Positions 45,354-60,800 of a stretch of 64,000 bases of DNA are shown one piece after another. The notes below the pieces were generated by a model that was given only the letters and a program-made list of their open reading frames with translations, was not told the DNA's origin and made no database searches. Both the position numbers and the translations under genes were made by a program. How positions within the stretch are numbered: the first letter of the stretch is position 1; each line of letters opens with the position of its first letter. This DNA is from Brachyhypopomus gauderio (Eukaryota > Chordata > Actinopteri > Gymnotiformes > Hypopomidae). The stretch lies in NCBI RefSeq assembly GCF_052324685.1, contig NW_027507207.1:1-64000 (forward strand), written 5' to 3'.

Positions 45354-48300
45354 CTGCTGCCGTCTGCTGCCTGTTCCCGTGGCCCCGTCTCCCATAATAA
45401 GAGAAGTCGCGCCCTGCTACCTGCCCACGTCCCGCCGTTTATTATTAGCCTCTTTATTCTGTTAGGCGCTATGAATTATGGATCTCCCACAATCCCTGGC
45501 TGTGAGTGCGTGGGTGCTCTGGTTTTAATGTGGGAACCTGTTAGTGTTTCCTCCTTGTGCCTTTGCCCGAGTTCGGCCTAATGGATGTGGCCCTGCACGC
45601 GGGGTCCTGCTAATGGCCTGAGCTCTGCGTTTTAGGGTAAAAATACCCCTGGATGTCGAGCCGTGGCCGACACGAAGCACGAGTCAGTGTGGCCCCCACG
45701 CAGGAGTGGGGGGGGGGGTTGTAGCCGTCAGCCCGGACAGCGGGGGAGCCGCAGGCTTTCGAGCCGGGACGGGAGAGCGGGGGTGAGGAGCACGTCTGGA
45801 CCGCCTTGCACCGCTGGAACTCGCCGGATTGGTGGACAGTGTTGATCGGAGGGGAGTCTTCCCATCCTGCATCTGGATTTACGCAGCCGGGTCACATGCC
45901 AGAACTTCTGTCTTCTATTGTTTTATTTAAGCAAGGAATAAGGAATGTGATAGTGGAGAGGAGGGGGGGGGGGGGGGTGTTTATTTCTCTGGTAAACTGT
46001 GTTCCTTCTCAGATTCATGCAGGAAGCCTCCAGCTGAAGGGAGTTGGTCAGTGGTTTAATGATTATGTAAACCTGAGAGAATGGAAGCCTGTGTTGGGAC
46101 TGTGTAGCCCTTATTAGTGAGCAGAGGTGTGTGGTAGGCTGAATATGCATAACAGGAAGTGCCTGGCCCTGGCCGTCACAGTGGGGGAAACCCCGCCTCC
46201 GGGAGTCATGACTACCACAAGGATACCTTCAGTACCAGGAACCTGACGGGGACACGGGCTTTGTTGTTTGTGAGCGATGCATTCTGAAATGCCCTGAAAT
46301 GCTGGTTATGGTTTTGTTTACAGTTTGTAGCTCTGCAGTGTGGTCATTTGGGCATGTAAATGATCCCGTGTCCTGTTCCTGGACACGGGCCTGCACACAC
46401 CAGCAGATGTCCTCGTGTGGGTTGGCCCCGCCCCTGTCTGGAGGCTCCTCCTCCCAGTGATGAAGGGCTGATGAAGAAGCCAGCCCAGCTGCAGAGAGTG
46501 CGAGAGCAGAGGGAGTCTAGTTGCTGAGGGTCTGGTCGCTGTGTGACGTCCTTTTCTATACCCGAGATCATTATTCATCCCCAACTGCATTGATTCAGGC
46601 AATATTTCCCTCCTGTTCTCCACTTAAAGCTGTTCCCTCTCTCTCCCTCGCTAACCGAGGCGCAGGAAATTGGTGGCGCTCTGTCTGGAAAACATTTGCT
46701 TATTCTTAATAGATTTATGGTGCTGGATCCATGGCTGCTTCCTGTCAGTGGAATATAACAGGATTTTAGACGCGTCTCTGATGCGGTGCCTGAAAAGCCT
46801 GTTAGCAGTTTGGCACACATGCAACCTCCTTGCCTTGCGTTAATCCCAGGTCTGGTCAGGGATCTCCATTAGTGGAAATACCTGCAGAGGGGAAGAGCCT
46901 GCCAGCCTCTGGTCGTGGCATGCAGGTGCGAAGAGAAGTTCACACACTCCCTCTTTAATCCTAAGAACTGATCTTGTGTCAGCATGACCATACCCCAAAT
47001 CCCCCAACCTGGGACAGGTGCTTTAGACCTTATCTCCATCACCTCGAACTCCTCTCCACTCACCGTGTCCTCACACCTCCTGGCTCTCCTCCCGTACGCT
47101 CAGTCCAACCGCGCTAATTGTGACGCCTCGTAAATTGCGACACAATTTATTTTCGCGTTACTTCAGGATGAATATGCTGCTGTAGGAGTTCTCACTGGGA
47201 GCTTCTCCTTCTCTTCTCGTTCTCCTGAGACGTGTGTGCTCCGTCACAGCGCTCTCCCCCTCCCGCTTGTCTTGGCACTTTTAAAGATCCTACTTGCTCA
47301 AGTTTGACAGCAATAGCAGTAAGCCAACAGCTAACTGACGGTTTCTGCTACTAGACTCGTAAGAAATATAAATCTGTCTGTCCGTCTCTCTCTCTCTCTC
47401 TCTCTGTGTGTTACTTGCTCCTTTTCTCAACAGGGATTCCTCTCTCGTTGGCCTTCACACTACATCCCACTTCACATCTTAGTAATGGAGCTTTGAACAT
47501 TTCCTTGTTCATTAGGGTACCACATGATGAATTACAGCCTGAATCAGGCACTTCCTCCAGATTTCTTTGTTAACCCTGATGAAGAGAATGAGAGTGGAAA
47601 AATGTATTGAGTGGGACTTCTGTTGGGGTCAGCGTGTGATTGTAGTTCCACGCTGGATCTCCTGTCTGAAGCATCCACCACCCAGTGGAGTCGTGTGTCA
47701 GTGTTCACTCCCTCTCACCAGCACCAGAGCGTAACTACAGTCTGCAATCCACCTCTGCGCGATGTCTTGACTGTTTGGGATTTGGTCCGTACAGGGAGTC
47801 GGCTCCAACCTGCTCAGTTATGCCGCTGTTGACTGGCACGGATGAATTTTCTGCATTCTTTCTTGAACCAGTGAGCTTGAGGTTTCTTGCAAGCATCAAT
47901 ATTTCATGTATAACCGGGTGTGGGTTGCAAAAGAGAACCTATCGGTCTGAAACACTGGTGTATATATATTCTCTCGTTCTGGCGAGGTTCATGTCTGCAC
48001 CTGGTCCTGGATGGAGCAACAGGAAGAAACCGCAGGCCTGAAATAGCTCCAAACACAGTTCACCGAGCCAATCGATGGACTATCGATCACAGGATGAGTA
48101 CTTCAGAGTTTTAGAGCCTGCAAGCAAATTATTGATATCCAATTCAGGAGCACTTCAACTTTGCAGTTGCATGCTTAGAATGCGGCTCTAATGGGGAGTT
48201 AAATCATTAAAACCTCGGAAGAGTGTGGTGGGTCCTGCTGTTTCAGCCATGCACATGTTGGTGTTGTGAAGTGTGTTTAAAGCTACTCCGTACCAAGCAT

Positions 48301-48539
48301 GGTGAGGAGTCCCACTTAACTACATCTCCCAGCAGGCAGTGCAGTCATCCAACACCAGCAGAGACAGTTAAGGGCGTGCTGTGACCAGCCTGACGTGTCC
48401 TGGGGCCAGGGATGGATATCTTAGGCTCCTAGCCATGTGTTTGCATGCATGAGTGTGTGAGAGAGATCTCTGGCTTTTCTCGACACTGGTTCAGAAACCA
48501 AATCATAGAAGGAAGGAGGGTGGATGGGGGGAGGAAGAG
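45354..48539 (+). other. vav2: vav2 intron 1, no gene recognised
   Basis: Non-coding. G runs at about 45709-45718 and 45962-45977 and a CT run at 47386-47404 are the only low-complexity tracts. Confidence 0.55.
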
Positions 48540-48549
48540 GAGGAGGAAG

Positions 48550-48650
48550 AGTGTCACGGCCATGCGCACGGCAATTTAAATTTTAATTGCCTATATTTAT
48601 CTTCCCTGTGCAGTGTGACGGGCTGATAACTGGGCCTGATAACAGCGAAA
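48550..48650 (+). promoter_or_regulatory. Candidate enhancer-like block with paired GATA sites
   Basis: AATTTAAATTTTAATTGCC is followed by two CTGATAAC sites at 48623-48630 and 48636-48643, 13 bp apart in the same orientation. Each contains a WGATAR motif. Location in the first intron of vav2 fits an intronic enhancer. Evidence is motif-level only. Confidence 0.3.
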
Positions 48651-51600
48651 CTCTTGTTTGCGAGGCCGTAGCTCGATATGTGAACAGAAAGAAAGAGAAA
48701 GAGTAAGTGGGGGAGCGCGCTGTTTCTCCACCATCACTCACACCGTCCCAGCGGTGCCCGGTCGTGACCCTTCACCCTTCACCCTCAGAGCGGCACGTTA
48801 CGGGAGCCGCGCCTCACAAGTGAAACGCCTCGTCACGAATAAAGTCGTCTTTGACATTGATATCAATGAGGCTAATTTTAAACAGCATTTGCATTTTTGT
48901 AAGTTGATTAAGATGACTCTTGGATGCAAAAAACCTGAAATTAACACAATAGCTAGCTAGTTTTTGTGCAGTGAATTTATTTATTTACTTCAGGCTGGTT
49001 TAGTTCAGGTTCCTATGCAAACAATGTGTAGATAGTCACAAGCTCAGCTCGTTAAGGAACTGTCTGTAGTTTAGGGAAAACCCTTGCCACACCCTTTCTG
49101 ACTGACTCCAGATATTAGCCTTTGCTTATTTTCCCAGTAAACCACAGACTTTTATATTGCCCCACTTGTACATCCTTACTGCAGATTTCCTCTAATTAAA
49201 GATTAACATTTCCTAGTTTGAAAGATTTCCAAATGTGAGTAATCTCGTGAGCCTTTCAAGACTTTTCAAGTCACCGTGTGCGTCGAGAGCAAGAGAGAGA
49301 GAGAGAGTACAGAAGCAGAGAGCTGGACATTCTTCAGTCCTTGTCACAGGGCACAAGTTTCATCATTAACCTGTTCCCCTCTATCATCTATTATCTGTGT
49401 TCTTTTCTAACTTCCTCTTTCCTTGTTTCTTGTGCTGCCTCTGCTGCTGCGTTTGCTGTCAGCGGTAGATTAGCCATTTTAAAGGTCGTTAGCGTAGCAG
49501 CCCTCTCCAGGTTTCTGTGAGGGCTTCTATTCACAACTCGAGACCTGCACTCTTTTAATGAGAAATCACAAACACAGTCTCCTCCTCAGGGAGCTTACAA
49601 TCTTCTCAATTCGTGTTTCTCAAAGAGCTAATTGAGTAGTAGTGTGCTTTGGTGATGCGCGCTGAAATTAAATTTCTGAAATCTGTCTCGTGTTGCTCAC
49701 TCGACGCACCGTCTATCTGCAGCTGGATTATTACACTTCGCTTTGAATTCCTGCTTCTTCTGATCTCAACTGTTCTCTACCAGTCACTGATAATACTGAT
49801 GAATGGGGGGAGAAGCGCACTGTTTACTCCCACACTTTGTTTTTTATATGCTGTGAGAATAGCAATTAATGTAGAAAAATGTTCTTAATTAACTACTACA
49901 CTAAGAATTTTAACTCTTCATTATTGGGTGGTAAATGAACCGTGTTAGGAATCCCTTCAAAAAGCAAACTTCTGCGTCAGTTCTCTCTCTGTGTGCTCAT
50001 GGCAACGCAGCCCAGGAGAGGGAGGAGATATTTAATAGCAGAGGCCCCCCACGCTGGTCATGATTCCTGTTTTATTTCAGGGCTTAATGTGGTTCGTAAC
50101 AGTGGGGAGGCTCTGTGCTATAGTTCCTTGATGAGTGTGATCGCTGGGAGGGAGGCAGAGGCAATCCACCTGTCGTGCACTAATTGGATAGTTATGTCAT
50201 CCTATGGTTATAAAATTTAATTTGTAAACCATTATCATCACTGTTTTCCCAATTACATTATCTCTGTGTGACCTCGACTTGCACCACAGGCTCTAAAACA
50301 GTCTCACTGGCCAGTGCCTGTGGACTTGCACACATAACCATTATTTGTGATATCGGTGGCGAAAGCATCCTTGACTTTGCATTTTGCACTGTCCTTTATT
50401 AAAATGTAGAAATTAGTTTGATTGTACCCATCATGTAAAAAACGGTAGAAACGAGCTTTGGGTCCGTGTGCCTCTCGTACCTCCTGCCTCTGGGGTTAGA
50501 AACATCCACTGTGTAATGCAACAGTAGTGCAACACCATTGTCAGATTTACTTTGTTCACCAACTGCTTTCTTATGGGGCTTCCATTCAGTGATATGCTGC
50601 ATGGTTATAGGGCTTATAAGTCACGCATCACAATACTTATATGATGTGGTTGGGTGGTGTTAGCAGTGTCATCACCCAAAGGCTGAAGTGCATAAATGTA
50701 TTAAGACTATAACCATTATATTAAATCATTATATGATGCTGTAGTCTCATCATTACCTAAAAATTGTCTTTTCCTTCCCTGTGGTGCAGAACTACATGAT
50801 AGTGATCTTGGCCAGAACTTAAAATACCTTGAGCTGAAATTGTTAGTACAAATATGAATATCTTCTTCTACAAATATGAATATCTTCTTCTATTTGCAGT
50901 ATGCACTGCCACTGTCAGTAAAACCTATTACCACCACTCCAAGACTGCACTATAAAGTTTTTTCTTTGGTAAGCCATTTTCTTTGGTAATCTTGCAGTAA
51001 TTGGTACTCGTAATTGGTGGTGGGTTTCAGTGGTGTGGGCAGGAGCAGGGTATTCACCCCTGTCTTCTTCTGGAGCCCCGTCAGAAAGACACTTCCATCT
51101 GTCTTTATCATCACAAACGCCCTCATAGTCAGCGTCCCTCGCTCAGAGCTCATTTTTGTGGGGGGAAATAATTGGATTTGGAATCCGTGCTCTGATTGGA
51201 CGGAAGAAAACCTTCCTCTGCTGAAGCTGGTGTTCGCTCTCTCTCTCTCTCTCTCTCTCTGGAATGAAGGGATGACGCCCCACTTACCGCCATCACTCTT
51301 CCGACGAACCGACTCAATTACTGCAGCTCGTTAATGACATTATCATAGCGTCCCACTGCGCTGCCTGCTTGCCTGCTTCTTAGAAAACCAGTTTGGCAGG
51401 ATATCCTAGACTTCTTCAGGAAACTGCACAAGTCTCCTGCAGTGTGGACCTGGAGAAAGTCACGGCTTGAGTTATTCATGCGATCTAAATGTCAGGGCAC
51501 ATCTGAGGGTTCACGCTCCACCCGTGTCACCTGGACACATTACTGTGAACTGTTGTGGTGATTGAGTGTTGTAGACCCACAAAAAAAAGTAGAATAGACT

Positions 51601-52330
51601 TCAGTAGCATAAGTAATGTCACAGACACAAGGTCTACCTGAATGTCCTCATAAATACTCGCAGGCCTGTGACGCAGAGTTCTGGCAGTTCCTGGCAAGGG
51701 CATTCTGAAGAAAAGTTGTTGTGTGGGGTGTCTGCAATCTTGTGGCAGTGGTGTTTATGGCGTTTGTGTAAGACTGCTCAGATCTTTATCGAAGCGTATT
51801 GTCCTGCCAACGATACGCGAGTCGGCACCCTGCGATTAAACGGGCTGTTTGTCTCCTGCGAGATCTCCAGAGTGGAGGGAAATTCCGCGCACTTTGTACC
51901 AAGCGAATGTTGTCATATCGCATGTGATGAAGATTATAGATTAAGAGGAGCCGTGTTGTTTTGTCCTTCACGAGTGGCGTCAGACGTTTGCCGCCGAGCC
52001 GCGTGCAGGTGCCACCAGGTTCTGATCCGGGTCTCTGTGCTGATTTGGCGGCCTGCGGGATTTCTGCAGAACTGAGAGATGCTGGATCGTTACTTGTTCC
52101 CCTCTGATTCACAAGCAGACACGGGCCACAACGGGGCCGCGCTCTCCGGCACCGTGCTGCTAGTCTCTCCTGGGGTGTTCCCACATTTGCTGCAATAAAA
52201 TGGGTCAATTTTGAGACTCGCTTGTGCAAGATCTCCTGGTTTGCACTGCTCTACTGCGCGCAGAATGATGACTGTAGATTCAGCATTTAAAGGGACAGCT
52301 GCTCCGTTTGCTTGGCCTCTTTGACTTCGC
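48651..52330 (+). other. vav2: vav2 intron 1, no gene recognised
   Basis: Non-coding and largely unique. A short duplication of ATGAATATCTTCTTCTA occurs at about 50852 and 50877, and a CT run at 51237-51260. Confidence 0.55.
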
Positions 52331-52430
52331 TTCAGAGATGAACACTTTATTTCATGCCAGCACAGAGATGAACACTTTATTTCATGCCAGCACAGAGATG
52401 AACACTTTATTTCATGCCAGCACAGAGATT
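52331..52430. repeat. 30-bp tandem repeat, three copies plus a partial
   Basis: The unit ends CAGAGATGAACACTTTAT and TTCATGCCAG. Copies at 52331-52360, 52361-52390 and 52391-52420 are almost identical, and a fourth starts CACAGAGAT. The 30-bp period keeps the surrounding 221-codon minus-strand frame (52090-52755) open. Confidence 0.93.
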
Positions 52431-55400
52431 GCAAACGAATTAATTCTGCCGCGCATGATGAAGAGATTCTGGAATCATGTCTCAAATCAAGAATCGACAG
52501 ATCCTCTGAAGAAAGGGAACTAGTCAGATGTTTCTGCTCGCGTCGGTTTCGTACGACTCCTGTGAACGTCGAGGAGCTGAGTGGAGTCGCAGACGCAGTT
52601 CGGGCTCTAGCCGTCGAAACTTGATTTCTTTTCCAACAGTGACCATGTACGGCGTGCACCTGTTGTTGCGAATCCAGCTTGAGATCCTTGATATGTAGCG
52701 TCAGAGCTGGGTCAGAAAAACTGGATTCTTTCCTGTAGTCAACAGCATAAGTCAACGCCTACGTGTCTCCACCGCTAGTGTCTTCTCCTCTATAGCAACA
52801 CCTCAACACCCCCTCCAACATGGTGTAATGTGTATCTGGTTCCAGAGTTGGTTAATTATGATCTAATGCCCTATTAGATTTTCAAAATTGATATGAATAT
52901 TTGAGTGTACATCTGGCATCTGTTCATATTCATCTGATGACTCCTGCCTGCTTCATTATAAACAGATACTAAGTACATATTTAAAGAGCTTGAATTCAAA
53001 CTGTTCAGCAGATTCGACAGGTTGCTATTAGCTCGGAGATTTGTGAGCATCTTTTCTGTACACATTGATTGAATATTCTATTAGGTGGCCACCCCAGCCA
53101 CTGTCAGAATAATGAACTGTGCTTAATCCTTGAACAAACAGTGTCGTATTCTCCCCTACTGTTCACGAGGAAGCTCTTCACCAACACACGGGCTGCTGCA
53201 ACGGATCCTGCAAGCTGTCAAGTCTCCAGCGGCCGTGGAGCGAGATCGCGGATATCGCCTGTTTAGAGGTCACCCAGTCAAGGACATGGCCAGTGAGGAC
53301 AGAACTTTTATTCGGTAGAAAAATGCGGAAGTCACGTCGAAGTTTGGCAACACATTTTAACTTGGGAAGATTATTTCTGGCTGGGGGGAGAGTTTTGAGG
53401 TCCTAAACTACAATTGCACCAGTCTATAATTGCAGCCGCTGCTAGCGTGATGTCACTTTGTGGTTAGGACGGAGGGAGCCTGGCGTGCCTGGGCCAGCAG
53501 TCGTGACTCAGTGGTGAGTTCCCAGCTCTCCTGCCCCCTCATGGGTGGAATCATTTTGCCTTTTCATTTTTATTACACATCTGCAGACTCCAAAATCCAC
53601 TAACGTACAGTGAATTAGAAGTTTATTACGGAGTCCATTTATAGACCTTTGATCTGTCACAAAGGTTTTTGGGTTTGCCAATCCGGACCCCATTAACAGA
53701 TAACACCATGGGTGTATAACCATGGCCTTGTAATGCAAGCTAAATGAACCGCAGTGCATTGTGGTTAATACTCACCAGCCTGCATTCGCCTGGCTTTTAA
53801 CTGGCCTTATTGTTCCATGTATTATCTTGCAAGATGTTGCAAATCCTGGCTACTCTTCAAGGTCAGTATATTGTACTTTATGTTGGGATTAAGTAGGTTT
53901 AGTTTGAATTACATGACATTATTTTACTTGCACAACTAATCAGTTTATTCATTGAAACGTACAACATGGTAAATTTTCTTCATGCATTATGAATATCCCT
54001 CTCCCTGTGACATCTACCCAAGGCTTATTCGTATTAAAACACATTCCTCTCTGTATCCAGACTGCATGGCCTCGGGCTACCGTTGTGAAACAGAGCAGCA
54101 TTTTTTTATGACGGTGTTGACAAAAGAGATGCAGTAAATGAGCAAAGCTAATTCCTTTGCACAGTATGCTGCCCTAGTCAGTCAGTCTCATCCCAGTGTC
54201 CTGTACCTCTAGAACATTCTGTGGTTTCACCTTCACCTGTGCGATGTTCACCTGCTTCATATCAGTATAATCAGTCTGCTTCTGTCTTGCTTTATTCTCC
54301 ATCTACACCACCAGCTTGTGGTTCCTTGTTCGACTGCCAGTTCTGGGGTCTTTACTGGAGCCTGATAGTTGCTCTGATCTTCTCCCTGGTTTTTTTTTTT
54401 CTGTAGTTATTGGCCACCATGTCAGAAATTAGGCTAAGTTTGGAACGACAGCTTTCATCTCTCCTTCTGAAGACATGCAGAGGTTCTCGAGGCAGAGCCC
54501 TACAGCGAGCGCGTGTTGGAAGAGTCGCGTCTCCCCCAGAAGCTCGACGCTCCGGTCTTGGCAGGCCACACGGTGCTTTTGGCAAAAAGCCGGACTGATC
54601 TTCTGATTTGGGAGGCTCGTGTGAGCAGTGTGCTCTTAATACGCTTTGATGCTGTGTCATGTTTTGACTCGTTTCCATCCTTTTCACTTCCCCCTCGTTC
54701 CTGCTGCAGGGGCGTGTCTGCCTCGGAAAGGCGTCGCGTCGAATCCGACCCTGTCAAACGTGACGGAGACGCGGCCCCCCCGCGTCCCGCGGCTGCTTCT
54801 CGAGTGCCGTGTTGACACCTCGCTCGGGGCCCCCCGGAGGATTCGGGAATCATTCCTGCTTCCTGTCCCTTGCTGTGCGTCACTAAATCGCAGCGCCACC
54901 TGCAGGGCTGTTCAGCCTGTCGGCTCCCCTTGTCTGTCTGGCTTCACCAGTGCACTTTTGATCTCATGCACCACTTCATTCACAACAGTGTGGCAGCCCA
55001 TAGCACTGTGGCCCCAGTGGGATTAGGGGGGCTGGTGTTTGATCCTTCCAGCTCATGTTCCCTTTCACCATATCTGCTGTCTGACAAGCTCTCGCACCTT
55101 TCGTCTCTCACACGATGAGCCTCTTCTGTGTCTCTCCTGTGTCTCCTCCGTGTCTTTGTCTCTGTGTCTCTTGGACACGGTGTCACTCTGAGCTCCCTGG
55201 CAGTTCTCTAAAACAGTTTGTTTTGGTGCAGTCACACAGAATGAGGCCGAGTCTTCTTTGACTAGCGGGGTCTGACACTTCCTCCGTACCAACCGTCCGA
55301 TCAACTCTCGCTAACGGTCATTCTACCCGACGTCGCCAAGAAGCTGTCCGATGGAATCTTGCTGGACGTTTAAGCAGGAAACGTGCGTCATCCACATTTC

Positions 55401-56011
55401 CGTTACACCAGGGACTACATGCTTTTTGAAAATTAGCCTTTTTGCCTACAATGTGATGAGACGTGATGAGATCAGCTGACCCTTTTAACTGGCGTGCTGG
55501 AGTGTAAATTGGGTTTTGGCGTTAATCAGACAGACTCCTAAGTGAGGTGCAGCCCTCCACTAAGGGGGGTAAGCGCTGGAGTCTTGTAAAACTCTGTAGG
55601 GTGATCTCGGCTGACTGAGCTCTGAAACGTTTGCCAGCAAACTTTCTTCTGCTAACACTGCTAAGAAAAGCTGCCCACACAAGTAAGCAGTGCGCTTCTA
55701 AATTTAGACAGCATCCCCACAAAAACCTAATTACTGCTGTATGAAACGCTTTCAGAACTGCCGTGACCATAAGCCTTGAGTGTAGGGGGGTTTTTCCCTC
55801 TCATCTGCCAACACTTTTTAAAGAATCTGTCTTAATTTGCTCCACTTTGCTCCACAAAGCATTTAAAAACTAATTTAGACTGACAGATCTTTGACAGCAC
55901 TTTGAACATGTAAGGTCATCTACATTGTGTTGTACAAGATGACAGATTAACTCTTATTAACTAATCACACTAATCAAACATTAAATATTATTAACTCTTA
56001 TTATGTGCTTG

Positions 56012-56013
<2 letters not shown>
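52431..56013 (+). other. vav2: vav2 intron 1, no gene recognised
   Basis: Non-coding. TGTGTCTC-type imperfect repeats lie at about 55125-55170. Nothing else is recognised. Confidence 0.55.

Positions 56014-56089
<76 letters not shown>
56014..56089. repeat. (TA)n tract flanking a transposon
   Basis: About 37 AT dinucleotides ending exactly at the left terminus of the hAT-like element. A matching tract lies on the other side at 57264-57366, so the element sits inside TA-repeat DNA. Confidence 0.92.
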
Positions 56090-57370
<1,281 letters not shown>

Positions 57371-57878
57371 CACACAGTAGAACCTCGGAACATGACGCTA
57401 ATCCGTTCCGGAAGGAGCGTCGAGAAGCGATATACAGTTGAGTTCCGAATCAATTTTACACATAAGAAATAAATGAAAACGGATTAATTCCAATGCCAAG
57501 TTCGTCACACGAATGCCTTTTCATACTTCTCTATGATCGCCTTTTCAACTCTATTCTTACAGTTTTCCTCTCCTGCTTTTCTGCTATGTCTTTCTTTGGA
57601 CCCATGTTTTTTTGTCTAAAACAGTACAAAAAACACAAAAAACAACAAAAATACAGCAAAAGCCTGGAACACAGCCTCTAAATGGTTAAAACTCCATTGA
57701 TCAACAACGCCAACTAGCCGCATGTGACATGAAATGTATTATGTTTACAAAAGTCACGTGAGTCGGGTCGGATTCTGAAGTTTTGTTCGAGCTCCAAGAC
57801 AAAATTTTCTCAAAATTTTGCGTCGAACTCCGAATATGTCGAGTACTGAGGCGGGCGAGTTCCGGGGTTCTACTGTGT
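57371..57878. mobile_element. pogo/Tigger-like MITE
   Basis: Terminal inverted repeats CACACAGTAGAACCTCGG (57371) and CCGGGGTTCTACTGTG (57878) are flanked by TA on both sides, the target used by Tc1/mariner and pogo elements. CAGTAGAACCTCG resembles Tigger/pogo ends. Subterminal pieces such as TCCGTTCCGGAAGG and GTTCGAGCTCCAAGAC are typical of decayed copies. It is about 508 bp with no transposase frame, so non-autonomous. Confidence 0.65.
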
Positions 57879-60800
57879 ATATATGTATATATTTTTATAT
57901 ATACATACATATTGTCACATACATAATCTGTCATCTCGTGCAAGGTCAGCAACAGCACAATGTAGGTGACCTTACACGTTCAAAGTGCCGTCAGTGATTA
58001 CATTAATACTGGGAGCAACAGGAGAGGACCTGTAGTTCTGACCGTATACCCACAGTAAAGTCCTCGTGTGTCCTCGACTGTCTTCAGTGCCATGTCCTCG
58101 GAGAACCGCTTCCGCCTCGTCTCGATGCTGCGGATGAAGAACTCCTCAATCAGCCAAGATGATTATTCAAATGATGCTGTGCATCCAGTCTCTCGAGTCA
58201 GACGAGTAATTAAGGGGCTGTTTTCCATGGTAATGACATTAGTCATCTCTGAGGTAATCACAGAGAGAATACTAGAGTGCTACCAGCTGGATGCTCTCGA
58301 ACACCCAGGAACTGTGGCCATACACAGACAGTCCTCATGTCAAAAATAAAATAAAATACAATTCGGTGGGGACCTTCATTCTGTGTCGTATCATGTCTTG
58401 TAAGTGTAAAGTGAAGGCAGAATTATCTGCATGGGCTGAGCTGAAGTGATCAGCCTTGTTTGGGCAACTCCCAAACTGTTATCATGTTCCCTCTTTGATG
58501 TTATCACTGGTGTTTCTAAATATTTTGCCGCTTCTGACTAGTACAAGTGTTATTTTATCTTGTGTTACACGTATCCATTACAGCGAGAGCGGCGTAGCAT
58601 CTGGTTTGGCTGGTGAAATCACGTAATAGTTGCTGATGAGCAACGTGAGTCAAACACACTGAACAAATATTTATCGTCCACCTAGCGCTGTGAAGCCTGT
58701 AGTGATTTGCATGGGAAGATCAAGTAAACGTTGCTAATAGTAACATAATGTGTGCGTTGAACCGTGATGCATTTATTTATCCAATAAACAAGCGACAAAG
58801 ATTAGCGGCTCGGAATTCTCTGGGGGGGGTCTGTGGCAGGTCTAAGCAGGCCCTGGGGGAAGGCGGGGGAGAAGAGAGGGGGGTGGAGGCTGGTGTGGGC
58901 GGGTGGATGTTTGGTAGGATGGGGGTTTTGGAGCTGGAGCTCGTCTCGGCGTGACACATGACTGCAGTGGGAGCTGTAGTGGCTGAGATGGATTCAGCTC
59001 TCGCCTCTGCGCGCCCTCCATCATAAATAACCTGCCCATTGATCCGTCTCTCTCTCTCTCTCTCTCTCCTCCACACCCCTCTCACTGCATCAGTCAGTCC
59101 ACGGAGCTGACGCCCTTAGCCACCCGCCCCACGCTTCCATCTCCCTCCCGTCCACCGCGTTGCGCGCAGATCGCCGCCCATTACGCCACACGGCAGGCAG
59201 TAAATCCGTGATTGTGGCGGCCCGCGAGGACCCTCCACGCCCGGGGCGCGGGCTGCTGTGTGGAGGAGCCCGGCCCTCCGCGGCATTCCCAGGCCCCCGA
59301 GAAGGAGCATGTGGGCTTTTGACGGCTCTGGGGTCAAAGTGCAGAGGCTCCCTGCAGTGGAAGCCCGTTCTGATCCGGAGGTGCTGGAAGTGGTGAGCGG
59401 GGCCCCCGAGGAACTGGGCTGAGTGAAGACCAGGGAGATGAATGTCACGGCTGGCCAATGAGGAGCCGCTTTTGACCCAGACCTACCCCCCCCCCCCCCA
59501 ACTACCCCAACCCCCTCCACCCCCAGCTAACCCCCATTTACTCACTTGCTGCTTTTAGCACCTCAAGAGCTCCATAGCAAGCACACAGAGGTTTTATGAG
59601 TGTGATTGAGCGCCTGCTCTGGGTTTGGGGTCAGGAACAACAGAAATCGGATGGTAGTTCAGATAAAACTGAGGTGGTAATGAAAGCTTTCAGCTCCATA
59701 TTGTTGTTGTTCTTCTTCTTCTCTCTCTTTGGAAACTAAGTCTCGTAGACTTTACCTTACTCGCAAGACGAGAGTGGAAGGAAATCTGGACTGAGACCTT
59801 CTCGTATTGTTAAAGATGCCAGAGAAAACACATTTATTGCACTACTTCCACTACTTCAAGCCATGCAGTGAGGGTGTTGAAATACACACGTGGAAAGCTG
59901 GCTTTATCGGGCCTGCCCAGGTCTGACTAGGGCATTAACTCGGAAAAATCCTTTGACTTTATAGCCATTGCCACTTTCCATCAACCTTAAGAGTAAAGCT
60001 TCTGTTCCCCAGTGCAAGGAACCTTTGGTTCAATTGGTAGAGTTCCACTATGAAATACTTTCTTTATCACAAAGCCACCTCCTGCACTAACATGCACTAA
60101 TTCACACACTCTCTCTCTCTCTCTCAAAACATGTGGACACTCCCTCTCTCTAGCTCTCATTTCTTTAATGGAAGCGGTGCTAGTGGGCTCCAGGTGTTCT
60201 GTGTGGATGCAGGTGTCTTGTCTCTGCCGCTGATCCAGCCCAGAGCCACACTTCCAACTCTTGGTCCAGGGTGTCAAATGGAAAATGGACAGCTATAACT
60301 CAGACGACAATAATGGGTTTCATTTGAAGATGGACAGATGGTTTTCCTATAGGGTGCTTTGCATTTGATTCAATAATGACACAGAGGGGTTTCTGTGATG
60401 TGCTTGGCTTTGGGATAATGCTATCAGATTAGCATATTGCATACTAGCATGCATTATTCATCCTGTGTCTAGCTCCCCAATTAGTCAGAGTGGAGCCCTT
60501 CTCCAAAGGAGCCATACCATATGTGAGACCCGGAAATCTTCAAGGAGGTTTGGGCTAATCACCTGAGACACGTTCATAGACGCCATGTGAGGGTGGTGCG
60601 CGAGTGTGTGTGTGTATGTGCACAAGCGCCCTGGTCTGTCCACAGGGCAGTGGACCTGTGGGAGAGGTTTGTGTGTAGAGGAGGAGGAGAATCAAACGTT
60701 AACAGTGCACTGACAACGCACAATGTCGGTCACAGCAGGTGGTGTCCCTGTTCACAAACGCACTCAAACTACGCTCAGATACAGGCCTCGGTGCACTTTC

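Noticed and set aside
44832..45465. Gly/Trp/Ala and Gln/Asp/Thr frames of 131-187 codons
   Set aside because: Products of the 27-bp minisatellite, open on both strands.
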